Of a DNA stretch of 64,000 nt, positions 1-11,400 are shown piece by piece; positions within the stretch are counted from its first letter, which is position 1; every line of letters starts with the position of its first letter. A model generated the notes under the pieces. The model saw only the letters and a program-made list of their open reading frames with translations, made no database searches and had not been told where the DNA came from. The DNA comes from Cenococcum geophilum 1.58. Taxonomy: Eukaryota; Ascomycota; Dothideomycetes; Gloniales; Gloniaceae. The position numbers and the translations under genes were made by a program. The DNA is taken from the NCBI GenBank assembly GCA_001692895.1, contig KV748181.1, positions 2,795,640-2,859,639 of the forward strand. The letters are read 5' to 3'.

Positions 1-221
1 CGATCCAGACTAACCACGCTGTGTTACGGTCTCTTCAGGTATGTAGTTAAGAGACAACAGAAAAGTGTGCTGCGGAGCTCTCATCTTGGGCAATAGACGC
101 TTTGTGTACCTCTTGGCAGTTTTAAAAAAATTACCTGCTGTCGACCATGNTCAATGCAGACTCAATTAGTTAGACCGGATTAAGACTAGATCAGGTGTCG
201 CTAGGTTACTGCCTATCTAGT

Positions 222-285
222 ATACATATTGCGGCTCTAGAGCCAGATTTAATAGACAGAGTTCTCATTGATCGTCCGTCCGACA
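222..285 (-). mobile_element. LTR-end-like fragment (fossil)
   Basis: Read on the minus strand this begins TGTCGGACGGAC and continues through a CTCTGTCTATT block and the palindrome GGCTCTAGAGCC. The same order of blocks occurs on the plus strand at 26421-26488. A repeat starting with TGT at two distant sites suggests the end of an LTR, probably Copia-like. The element body was not recognised. The rest of 1-612 holds no gene that I can see; base 150 is undetermined. Confidence 0.4.
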
Positions 286-612
286 CCTGCATTAACAACT
301 AATGCGAAACAAGGGCTATTCAGTCTATATATATTTCTCTGAAGCTCGTTATAGCGACGTGCTGTGCGCAGTTTCCATGAATTACTCGCTTAAATTTACG
401 GTATCTAGTTGAAGTATTAAACACTCATGCTAAGGTACTGATTTAAAAACACGTCAAACTTCCAATTACTGAAACGATATTACTTGTTTCATTCTTAGAC
501 TATATCATTACACAGATATAATAGACGAAGAAGAAGGGAGTTTTTGGCAAGAAGTCTGAGCTAAGTTAATCACTACAAACTGTGTATCGTACTGAGAAAA
601 TCATTTCTATTA

Positions 613-3600
613 TTACGTCTGCCATTCTTTTAATAGATCAAGAGATTGTAGCGTAAAGGGATGATCCGCACCAAGTTTTGCCCGCTGTAACTTTGCACAA
701 TTAGCCATTAAGTTGGTAGCTTCGTCATAGCGGGCTTGAGACCTCCATGTCCACGCAAGGTTGTGCATGCTGAGCAGTGTTTCTGGATGGTCCACACCAA
801 AAACTGCCTTCTTCATGGTGAGTGCTTCTGTTCCTAGTCTCTCAGACTCAACAAATATTCCTTGACTGTCGAGTGCCAATGCAAGGTTACCAATACTGAT
901 AAGCGTGTGTGGATGCTCTGGCCCAAGCACCTTCTCATATCCTTCTAGCGCCCGCCGGTACATTGCTTCGGCCTCTTCGTACTTGCCCTGGCTCTTCAAT
1001 ACTGACCCAAGGTTGCTGACGCAGGTAAGCGTATCTGGATGCTCTGGCCCAAGCACCTTCTTATATCCTTCCAGCGCCCGTCGGTGCATTGCTTCGGCCT
1101 CTTCGTACTTGCCCTGGCTCTCCAACACCGATCCAAGGTTGCTGACGCTGGTGAGCGTGTTTGGATGCTCTGGCCCAAGCACCTTCTCTCTTGTTTCTAG
1201 CGCCCGCCGGTGCATCGCCTTCGGCCTCTTCATACTTGCCCTGGCTCAACAACACCGACCCAAGCATGCTGACGCCTGGTGAGCGTGTCTGGATGCTCTG
1301 GCCCAAGTACCTTCTCAGATCCTTCTAGATCTCGCCGGTGCATTGCTTCGGGCCTCTTTGTACTTGCCCTGGCTCGATAACACCGACCCAAGGTTGCTGA
1401 CGCTGGTGAGCGTTATTATAGATGGCTCTTGGCCCAAGCACCTTCTTATATCCTTCCAGCGCCCACTGGTGGCATTTGCCTTCGGCCTCTTCGTAACTTG
1501 CCCCTGGCTCTCCAACACCGATCCAAGGTTGCTGACGCTGGGTGAGCGTTTTTTGGATGCTCTGCCCAAGCACTTCTCTCTTGTTTCTAGCACTTGTCGG
1601 TGCTCGCTTCGGCCTCTTCGTACTTGCCCTGGCTCTCCAACACCGACCCAAGGTTGCTGACGCTGGTGAGCGTATATGGATGCTCTGGCCCCAAGCACCT
1701 TCTCAGATCCTTCTAGATCTCGCCGGTTGCATTGCTTCGGCCTCTTCGTACTTGCCCTGGCTCTCCAACACCGATCCAAGGTTGCTGACGCTGGTGAGCG
1801 TGTTTGGATGCTCTGGCCCAAGCACCTTCTCTCTTGTTTCTAGCACTTGTCGGTGCATCGCTTCGGCCTCTTCGTACTTGCCCTGGCTCTCCAACACCGA
1901 CCCAAGGTGCTGACGCTGGTGAGCGGTATATGGATGCTCTGGCCCAAGCAACCTCTTATATCCTTCTAGGCGCCCGCCGGGCATTGCTTCGGCCTCTTCG
2001 TACTTGCCCTGGCTCAACAACACCAACCCAAGGTCGCTGACGCTGGTGAGCGTGTCGGATGCTCTGGCCCAAGCACCTTCTCTCTGTTTCTAGCACTTGT
2101 CGGTGCATCGCTTCGGCCTCTTCGTACTTGCCCTGGCTCAACAACACCGACCCAAGCTTGCTGACGCTGGTGAGCGTGTCTAGATGCTCTGGCCCAAGCA
2201 CCTTCTCTCTTGTTTCTAGCACTTGTCGGTGCATCGCTTCGGCCTCTTCGTACTTGCCCTGGCTCGATAACACCGACCCAAGCTTGCTGACGCTGGTGAG
2301 CGTGTCTGGATGCTCCGCTCCTAGAGTGGCCTCCATTGCCTCTAAAGCACCTCGGCCCATCTCCTTCGCTACCTGGTAGTTTCCCATTTCGCTTGCATAC
2401 CACGCAGCCTTAAAAAGAACTGACGCCCACGCCCGTAGCGCGCCACCATCGGTCGGCCGGTACGATACTGCTGCTTGAGCGTGCGGAAACAACGCTTGAC
2501 ATGCTTTCCAGTTTTTGTGCCGTCCCACCGGGTAGCTGTCATCCATAAGCGTGACGTACTTCTCCCTCCAGCCCTCTATCTCGCCCTGCAGCTCGAGCCA
2601 TTTCCTTGTTGAGAACTGCACAAGTCGGTGCATCTTAAACTGGTGCCCGTCTACGCCTGTCGCAACTAAAGAGAAACTCATCAACGTATTCAAGTCGTCC
2701 TCAAAGTTAGAGCTGGCATCGTTGTCTCCTTGGTAGCGGCCACCGAGCAGAGACTCCGGAATCCCCTGCCGATCAAAAAGACTCATGAGCGACAGTAGCC
2801 GCGTTGCCGAAGGCCTCTCTCTGCGGATGTGCTCGAAAGATATCTGCCAGGTAGCAATGATAGAGTTTGACGCCGTGTTATCCCTACGAGAGTCCCCGAT
2901 GTCCATGTCTAGCAGTTTCGCTCTGTCTCGGTCGCCTTTGTGGAGATCCTGCAGATATGTCGACACTGTAACACGCGGTGCCCTTTGGCTGATGTAAGCG
3001 GCGGCCTGGGTGATCGCAAGGGGCATGTAGTCAAGCGCCTCGGCTAGCGCTACCGCATCGTCCTGTTTAAAGTTATCCTCAAGCTTATTTCGGAGCAAGG
3101 CTAGAGCGTGTGCTTGGTCCATTGGATGGACTCTAATAGTGTCCGCGTAGCTTCCCGTTAGTCGAAAGGCTACGTCTCGGCTCCGGGAGGTGATAAGAAT
3201 AGATCCATTTGGTGATTGAGGCAGATACTCTAGCAAAGCGGCTACCGCATTGCTAGAAGCATCGTCTTTACTGCCTTTACGTCTGTCTAACTGACAGGAG
3301 AAGACGTCTAAATCGTCCGCATTGTCAATGATCATCACCCAGCGACCATTTGCCTCATCGCACAGCCAGCTGTAGACAAGCCTCAGGATATCCACATCTG
3401 GCTGATCCCAGCCAGGAAGCTTAGCTCGTTCGGCGATCTTCCGGTAGCCTTCTTCGAACCTTACTGTGCTGCTTGCATGTACCCAGAATATAAAGGTAGC
3501 TGGCGATTTTTCTCGTACCCGGTACGAGTACTCGACGGCAAGCTGCGACTTTCTTTCGAGCTTGTCAGTTAATGCCTTAGGGATAACACTAGGCTTGCTA

Positions 3601-4266
3601 CCTACCCAACGCCACCAAGGCCAACAAGTGCTACTCTGGACGCAGGCTGCCGGCTCTTGCAATCTATTTGGGTAAGGATATCACGATCTACAAAGTGTGG
3701 ATCACGCCGGAAGGGGACGGTAGAGAACGGGGCGGGACGGGATAGGGTTCGGTCTATCAAGAACGGACTGTCAGAATGTAGATATACTACTACCTAGAAC
3801 GCGAGAGAGTCATACCTGCTAAGGGTCCTAATGTGGATGTGGCGGTGTGGTGGTATGTCAGCGTCTGGATATATCCCCGGACCACCGCTGTTATCTTTTC
3901 CACCTTTGCGTCATACCGAAGGCTCCCAAGTGCCTTCCTGCCTCTTCTGGTCCAAGAGTCGCCCGATACGGGGAGCGCTTTCATAATTACATCATCTAGT
4001 AACTTTATCTGTACTCCACACCCTTTAACAGCAGGGAGGAGAGCCTTTTTGGTTTCATCTTGCATAGATCCGGCATCGATCGCCGCTTTTGTCTGCCGGA
4101 GGGCATCCAGCAGTACGGGCAGTTCAGCATTAATGTGGCGGAACGCTTCCGGGACATCTCCTAGCTTGGACTGATATTCTTTAAGACGTTTTAGAACCTG
4201 GGAGCCAAAGTCAACGAGCTGGATTATGCTAGCGACGATGCCGACTACGGCTAGAGCTTCCGCCAT
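613..4266 (-). CDS. SesA-NB-ARC-TPR NLR-like STAND protein
   Basis: Fungal NLR-like signal ATPase, by family a likely self/non-self or cell-death switch. Exon 1 (4266-3816) starts MAEALAVVGIVASIIQLVDF, a typical SesA/NACHT_N domain. Exon 2 is 3753-3606. Exon 3 starts at 3552. The second intron (3605-3553, donor GTAGGT, branch AACTGAC) lies inside the P-loop codons; splicing gives GLGGVGKSQLAVEY. Further NB-ARC marks are Walker B WVMIIDNADD, SILITSR, a GLPL-like PLAITQA and MHRLVQ. The C-terminus is a long run of 42-residue kinesin-light-chain-type TPRs, about twelve nearly identical plus two diverged ones. Reading is open through exon 3 down to about 2090 and again from 1233 to the stop at 613. 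Between these, the repeat units carry roughly ten single-base indels against the consensus. That may be real decay or consensus error in a long repeat array. Family assignment is firm; intactness is not. Confidence 0.8.
900..2330 (-). repeat. 126-bp TPR-coding tandem array
   Basis: About twelve copies of a 126-bp unit, each encoding one 42-residue TPR. A GGATGCTCTGGCCC mark recurs near 909, 1033, 1161, 1290, 1553, 1675, 1803, 1930, 2055, 2181 and 2307. Units are nearly identical at DNA level, as in fungal NLRs whose repeats evolve by concerted exchange. The copies near 1420 and 1560 are the most altered. Confidence 0.85.
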
Positions 4267-5549
4267 CTCATCGCAATAATTCTCGAAGCACGAGGTAGAC
4301 TATGTAGAAAGAAGAGAGCAGTTACGTCCATAGGAGGATGTTGAGAATGCGAACGACATTTGGCAGAGCTCTTCAGGTGGGCTATTGCCGCGTAAAGGAA
4401 CGCTGGGCTGTGCAAGTTGAAGCGGGGCCTCCACGTGTTTGGGGGTTGACATGCTGGCCAGGCGCGACGAAAACTAATAGTAGCATACTAAGGTACAGCC
4501 GGTCAGGTATTATAACGTGACAGAAGGTAAGTAGGAGGATTATAAATGTATGGTATTCAAGAAGTCTGCCAGCAGACGCTAAGATGGCACTTGCTGAGAG
4601 CTCGCGGGAGCTAGCAGGAAGGGCGGCCGAGCCGCACTGATCAAACCCTGTGGATCAAGAACTGGTGATAATTCCGGTGGCGGTGTAGCTTTGGAAGTAG
4701 ATCTAGGAAGGGCCTTAACCGGAATGCAGGGTATTAGAAGCTATCCCGGGTGCGGCATAGACAAAAACCGAGAATTGCAGGAAGACCGCATGGGGAGAAT
4801 TCCTGGAGTGCGCAGGGCGGAAGCCGATTTTGTAACGAACGCAAGGACCTTTTTGGTTGGTTGGCTAGGAGAATCAAGTTGAAGACGTACGCTTCCCCTT
4901 CTCCCCCTTAACTACGTCTCCGTTGTGGCCGCCAAAACGCGAATACAACGCTGTCTCTGCAATTGCCGATGAAATTTGGTAATATCGTACGGGTGGAAAC
5001 CTCACGATATTTGACAAAGATCACGACACTGTGGAGGAAGGCCGATCGCAAGTCCGCTAGAAGCAAGGTTCTTGCAGCCAAGCATACGGCTTCGCTACAA
5101 TTACTATGTACAGTTGGTGGCATTCAAGCAAGATTAGATGCGCGTACCGAATTTGAAATTTTGCAGCGCTCGCTAAGGGGGTGGAAGCTGGTCGTGCTCA
5201 TCACTGCAGTTGAAGATTCGAGAAACATCGTAAGGGGCTGAGTGGATCATATTATCCTGCTTCATAAGTTCGAGGAGACTATCCCTGATTGCCGGGAAAT
5301 GGTGTGGGAAGCAATTGGCATCGGTTCACAGTACCAATTAAATCGTGATATTTTATCTCATAGCAGGTGGCATCCCTTCCACCCACCCTGATATCGAGTT
5401 GCAAAAGTATTTCTTAACCACACAATGCTTCTCGAAGCGCGTTCAGAGCCCACGGCATCAATTCCCCGAACTCCGAATCTGCCCTAATCCCATTAACCGT
5501 TACAGGTTCCCGAAACCCATCTCTTAACATCGTTGCCGTCGCCCAACCT
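4267..5549. other. Intergenic, no gene recognised
   Basis: Upstream region of the NLR-like gene and downstream region of the Q-rich gene. Only short open frames without recognisable motifs. No repeat or RNA gene seen. Confidence 0.5.
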
Positions 5550-7398
5550 CTAATACCTAAACATCACAATCCCTGCCCTCTCCGGATCCACCTTCCCCAA
5601 CAACGCCTTATCAGCACCATCCAGCGCCAACGCCCCATTAATAACCAAGCTAACCGCGCGCCCCAGCACATCCGCATACCTTTCCCGAACCTCCGGCCGC
5701 ACATGCTCGACCGCGATGACCGAGTCCAGCCACTCGCACACCTGCTCGTGCTGCCACTCCGCCTGGTACCCGGCGGCGGCGCCCGCGCGCATCTGCGCCA
5801 GCGTCCACGGCGACCAGCCCACGATGGGCGCGCGGGCGCTGACGGGGAGCACCAGCGCGGGACACCCGTTTAGCAGGTGGAAGATCAGCGTGCCGCAGCC
5901 GGGCCGCCGCGAGGTGCTCCACATGTTGGCGCGGAAGGGCGAGATGGCGGTGAAGAGGACGATGAGGCGGTTGGTCGAGATGTCGTGGGTTGGGTCCGGG
6001 TCGCAGAGGGAGAGGACCGAGGGGGTTTCCGAGAGGAGCTTGTGCGCCATTGCGTAGTCGGCTGGGAGGGTGTTAGTATTAGTTTTCAGGGAGCGAGGGG
6101 TGTGTGCGGATGGAAAAGGAGGTGAGGAGGTGGGAGGTAGGGCGGATAAGACGGAGAGACATACCGCCGACAAACGGGCCAAAGAACTGCGCAACCGCAA
6201 AGTCATTCGTCCTTGGCACCTGCGGCGTCCTGGCACTCGCAAACAGATACGGGCAAAACCAACCCTTTGCGCAGTCCTGCGTGCTCTTGGCAGGATAGAT
6301 ACCCGCGAAGCGCAGGTCGGCGTCGACGCCCATCAGCTTGTGCTTGATGCCGACCTGCAGGCTCTTGACGTTGGTCGTCTGCAGCATCTTCTCCTCCTCG
6401 GGCAGCATGTGCTCGATGATGCCCTTGTCGAGCGCCTGCTCCACGATCTGGAACACGCCGTACTTGAGAACCGTGCTGCCGACGATGGCACCCGCGCCCG
6501 ACGACACCACTTCCGAGATGAAGCTATCCGCCCCGAACATACCGCTGACGAGGCTGTCGGCGCCCTCGACGAGCGGCGCGCCCACGAACGCGAACGTCGT
6601 GAACAGCACCGCGTCCCGGTACCGCACGTTCGGCAGCGTCACCGGGTTGTTGTCGCCCCAGGGAGACAGCGAGGCGGGCATTTTCAAAGCGGAGGTCGCG
6701 GTTTGCACAGAGGCGCGCGCCACGCGGCCGACGAGCGTGTCGCCGAGGAATCGCTGCACCTTCCCGGTCTTCTTCTCGTCTTTGGCTTCGGTTGGTTTCG
6801 GCGGGCCGAAGTTTCCCGGCATCATTGGCATCATCGGCGCGGGGGACGTGAATAGCCCGCTTGGGGCGGTTTGGGTGTAGGCGGGCTGCTGGGGAGCGAT
6901 CATCTGCTGGGCTTCTTGCTGGAGGGCTTGCAGCTTCTCCGGCGGCATATTTTGCACAATTTTCTGGAATTGCTGCTGCTGTTCTGGAGACATCGTTGGC
7001 GGATACTGCAGAGGCTGCTGGGGCGCCATTGGCTGCACCATTTGCTGGGGAGCTTGCTGTACAGATTGGAGTGATTGCTGCTGGTTGACTGGCATAGCCT
7101 GTTGTTGGGGTACTCCCATGGGTTGAAACTGCTGCTGCTGCTGCTGCTGCTGCATTGGAACTTGTTGCATTGGAACTTGTTGCATTAGAGCCTGTTGCAT
7201 TGGAACTTGTTGCATTGGGGCTTGCTGTATTGGGGCTTGCTGTATTGGAGCTTGCATGTATACTTGTGCAGGCTGGCCTGCTGCGGGAGTTTGTGAGGGA
7301 GGATATCCTTGTGGTGTTGGTGTATATGGTGGAGGGGGAACAGACGAATTGGGGTCGAATTGTCCCATAGGGGAGTTCTGTTGATGCATGAGCGGCAT
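5550..7398 (-). CDS. Q/P-rich protein of unknown function
   Basis: Two exons: 7398-6165 and 6061-5550, with an intron at 6164-6062 (donor GTATGT, CTAAC branch, CCCAG acceptor). Spliced length is 1746 nt, exactly 581 codons plus stop. Residues 1-190 are low-complexity: proline-rich PPPPYTPTPQGYPP, a polyQ run and pentapeptide repeats such as VPMQQ and APIQQ. From about residue 230 the sequence is ordered, with a hydrophobic glycine-rich stretch near 270-330 (AVLFTTFAFVGAPLVEGADS, GAGAIVGSTVLKYGVF). The C-terminal half has cysteine and aromatic residues (GWFCPYLFAS). I do not recognise the family. The unusual Q-rich head joined to a conserved-looking body suggests a scaffold or condensate-type protein, which is inference only. 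It is divergent with the WW-PhoD gene. Confidence 0.75.
7118..7256 (-). repeat. polyQ microsatellite and 15-bp coding repeat
   Basis: A CTG/CAG run around 7128-7153 encodes the glutamine tract. It is followed by about seven copies of a 15-bp unit (TTGTTGCATTGGAAC on the plus strand) encoding xPMQQ pentapeptides. All copies keep the frame. Confidence 0.8.
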
Positions 7399-8424
7399 GC
7401 TGGAGAGCTCTACGGCTTCACCTTCGCAGTGGGGTTTTTTTCTACAAGCTCTTGCTCTGTACCCTGTAGAGCGCTGTGTCTAACGCGATGAGATCTAGCG
7501 CGGTAAGATCGAACGAAGACTGTATGAACGTAAAGACGGTAGAAAAAGCGAGTGAAAGAAAGAGAGTAATCAAGAGATTCAAACTTTTGACAGAAGGAAG
7601 AAAGAGAAAGGTAGACGGGGTTGACGTCCCTTTCAGGCTGAGACTCAGCCGCACTGAGGCGCTCGATACTTTACCAATTGGGGTGTCAGAAGCCGAGAGG
7701 CCGCTTGCTCAAATAAGCGAAGGGGCTCTGGAACCGTGCCAAGACATGTTTTTCGGTATAGGGCAGTTGTTCGCTCGGAGGATTGATGTCTTGGTGATTT
7801 CCTGGGAGGCGCTCAAGCGCTTTGCCAGGCGGCCGTTGCTACCCAGTTAGTGTTTGCGGGTAATGCCCGAAAACCTTCTCCCGGTCTCAGCGCTTCTATC
7901 ACGTAGCCTGGTGTAGCTTTGGCCGTCAAACAGCCGGATTCTCCAGTAATATGGCGGAGAGACCTTCTATGCATCTTACTGCTTCTCGCTGCCTCTCCTG
8001 CATGCGGCTGCCAAGTGTGACGGAGGCCGGGAGGTCGACCTCGAGCGCGCGTATGTGTAGTGGCCACCCCGCCCAATCATGACCACTCATCGCCCTTGGG
8101 CGCGTCCAGCAGGCTATGGTGGTGTCTGTCTTTCTACCGACCCTGCCCAATATCCAGTGCAGGAGCGAGAGAGGACTACGTAAGTAAGCACCTGCGACTG
8201 GGAGCCTTTAGATCAAGGTATATCTGGCTTTCTGGCCTGTGGCCCCTTGAAATACAACCCATCGACTTCTGCGACAGCCCTCCTTTCCTTGTATCTGCGT
8301 AAGCGTCATATTTACCCCGCGACCACCCACGCTCCCGCTTGAGCTCACCTGCAACCATTCCCAAAAATAAAAGCCCCGTCGCCTGTCATTGCGGGATATC
8401 CAACACAAATTTATCCCGTAAGCG
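7399..8424. promoter_or_regulatory. Shared upstream region of two divergent genes
   Basis: About 1.03 kb between the start codons of the Q-rich gene (-) and the WW-PhoD gene (+). It must hold both promoters and 5' UTRs. The stretch 7476-7850 is purine-rich but shows no recognisable coding sequence. No clear TATA box was picked out. Confidence 0.5.
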
Positions 8425-11400
8425 ATGGATGGCCGCCGCCAGGGACGACCGGAGGAGGAGCTCTTCTTGCGGCCCGCCGCAGAAGCTCCTGATACTCCTA
8501 CCGTCGGTCCCCTGCGGATCAACAAGATAGAGTCAGCTTCTGCTACCTCCCCTCCGAGAGCTGGCTCCGCTGGGAGTGCCACCGAAGGCGGTTTCTCACG
8601 CCCACCGCCTATGCCAACCTTCCCAGTCCCTCCAACGAGTCCTCCGACTGCGCCGCTACCCTACCCAGACGACCGAAATCGCCAGCAAGTTCCTCCTCGC
8701 ACAGCATACACCCCATTGTCAGAGCGAGACAGAATTGCAAAAAACTCTACGCCTCCCGAGGGAAGAAGACGTCGATCGAGCACTACGCAACCGTTAAACT
8801 CTCCCCGCACAAAGTTCGATGGCAGTGATCCAAATAGGCCCTCAGTGTCGGGATATGCTCATGCTCCTAGAGCCGGAGAAGGCCGTGATGGAGGAACACA
8901 ACCCTCAAGACTTGCAGAAAGGCGGGGGACTGCGCCCAAGCCGTTACCGGAGTCTCCAGGACCAGACACTCCTGACAAGGAGGGTTTGTTCCAGAGGGCA
9001 CCGGCAAGGCAAGGCACCATGCCTGCGGAACCGCCGAACCCATTCCCGGAGTATCACCAGCAGTACTGGCCTCCCCCAGGCCCTTCTTCTCCCCCAGGCC
9101 CGAGCCTCAATATTCCAAACCCAGGTGGTGTCAATAGATTGAGCTCTTCTGCTTCAACTTCGACTACAAGAGCGCAAAGAGGCTCCCCTCCTCCGCCAGA
9201 AACACCTATCATTCCACCTCCAAGCGGCGGTATTGAAGCTCGTTTTGCTGCAGCTGGTATTGCTGGCCCATCAACACTGAGCGGCCTTCAAGCTCAGAAT
9301 GCAGCTGCGGCTCAACGCAGTAGCGCTTATGCTAGCACCCAACCCAGAAACAATGTGCCCACATCTACACCAACCCCTCCCCAACAACAACAGCAGCAGC
9401 AGCCACCGAGACGGCCTTGGACACCTACTGAACAGCCGGGAAGTCATCCGCATGGTCCGCCCACGGTTTATCAAGGACCAGATGAAGTTGCGAGTCCGCC
9501 TACCCAACCTGTCTTGTCACAGCCGCCTACAAATGCAGCGTCTCTACCAAGAACCAGTCAAATGCCTACTGAGCATCCAATCCAGCAAGATATGTCACGG
9601 ATGCAGCTTAATGACGAACCTCCCCCAGCTTATTCTAGCATCCCCCAATCCTCGGCAAATAATGCTTCAGGCACAGCGACGGCTCAAGGTTATGTGAACG
9701 AGAAGCGAAACACTACCATTGTTACGCCAACCCCTGCGCCAGGCGTCATGAGCGATCCAAACGTTCAGGCCCATCCTGCCTTTGCGAACGACTCTCGCCA
9801 ACAGGTCTGGCCTTCTCCACAGCAGCAAGGACCAGCGGGTATGGCTCCAGTCCAAGCGCATGCGAGTGCGTCTCCTGGGCCAGGATCAGGACTAGGACCA
9901 GGACCAGGACCAGGACCAGGACCGGGACCTGGACCTGTACCTGGACCTGGACCTGGGTTGGGACCGGGACCGGGACCGGGACCAGCTTCCCCACCACCAT
10001 TGCCAGAAGGATGGATTGCACATCTAGATTCAAGTTCAGGACAGTACTACTATATCCACCTTCCGACTCAATCAACACAATGGGAGTTTCCAAAGGGACC
10101 AACGCCACTGAATTTGCACGAGCCTATGTCTCCCACTGGCACATTTGTGAACCCCTTAGCTTCCCCTGGGCTAGGTCAGTTTGGTGGCAAGACACCAATG
10201 GCTTCTCCTGGTTTCCCCCCGCAAGCGGCAAACTATCATGGTGACATGATGGCTATGGCAGGAATTGCAAGTCCGCTTGCTTCAGGGTTTACTGGCCCGC
10301 CCCCTGCGGCTGGCGTGGATATGTATAAGGTCGCGCCGACAAATAGCGTCTATTTTGGTCCATACTTACGATATACAAATATGGACATTGAGCGGAGTTT
10401 GTGGCTAGGATCAATTCTCTTAGTAACGAGCGCTCCACAACCTCCGACAATTCATATCCATCAAAGCGTAGATCTTTCACCAAATCGTACGTCTACTCGT
10501 AAGATGACCCTTTTTAATATTTCTCGCTAACACGTGTGTAGCACGGCAACTCAAACCCAACGCCATTTTTACCCACCAGTCGTGGGTTTTCTACAGATAT
10601 GACATCGACCTAAGGATGGAAGATGATCATAGTGCGAAATGGACCTACGCCATCACTTCTCATCTAGGATGTACTCGTTTTGAATTTCTGGTGGCAGGAC
10701 GTAATGAAACAAGTTGGCGATTCATAGCGCATTCTGGGAACGACTTTTCGTTGAATGTCAATGCTAATGAGAGATCGAAGCTTGGCGGTGTTGGTTTCAT
10801 GTGGAAGGATATTCTGCAAAAGAACACTGAGTGCGGCGGCTTTCATGTGCAATTGGGGCTTGGCGACCAGATCTACGCGGACCGCTTGTGGAAAGAGATT
10901 CCTCTCCTCAAACAGTGGACAGCGACGAGTGGTAAGGAAAACCGTAAAAATGCTCCGTGGACAGCGAAACACGAGGAGGAAGTCTCTCATGCATACTTCC
11001 ACTATTATACGAGCCACTTCGACCAGCCGCATCTAAGAGAGGCTTTCGCTCAAATTCCCCATATCCTGTCACTGGACGATCACGATATGTAAGTCTGCCT
11101 ACATATCAATCTATTTTCCCGCTAACAAAATGATAGATTTGACGGATTCGGATCGTACCCTGAATACATGCAGTTCTCGAACATGTTTAAGAACATTGGG
11201 AGAATTGGTATAGAGATGTATCTTCTATTCCAACACCACACCACGCTAGAAATTCTTCGCAATGTCAATAACGATCAGGATCTTTTCACTATCACCGGGA
11301 CAGGGTGGCACTTCCTAAAGTATTTGGGGCCTTGCGTTGTCGTGGCTGGGCCAGATTGTCGATCCGAGCGGAATCCACATCAGGTCATGGCAGGCCCTAC

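Noticed and set aside
905-1282. Plus-strand open frame of 125 codons with CSGPSTF repeats
   Set aside because: Antisense shadow of the TPR repeat array; periodicity and residue pattern follow the minus-strand units.
900-2330. Regular repeats considered as a CRISPR-like array
   Set aside because: Units are contiguous 126-bp coding repeats with no spacers; eukaryotic context.
6070-6855. Plus-strand open frame of 261 codons
   Set aside because: Antisense to the Q-rich gene; composition (His/Arg/Glu-rich) is typical of a GC-rich shadow frame.
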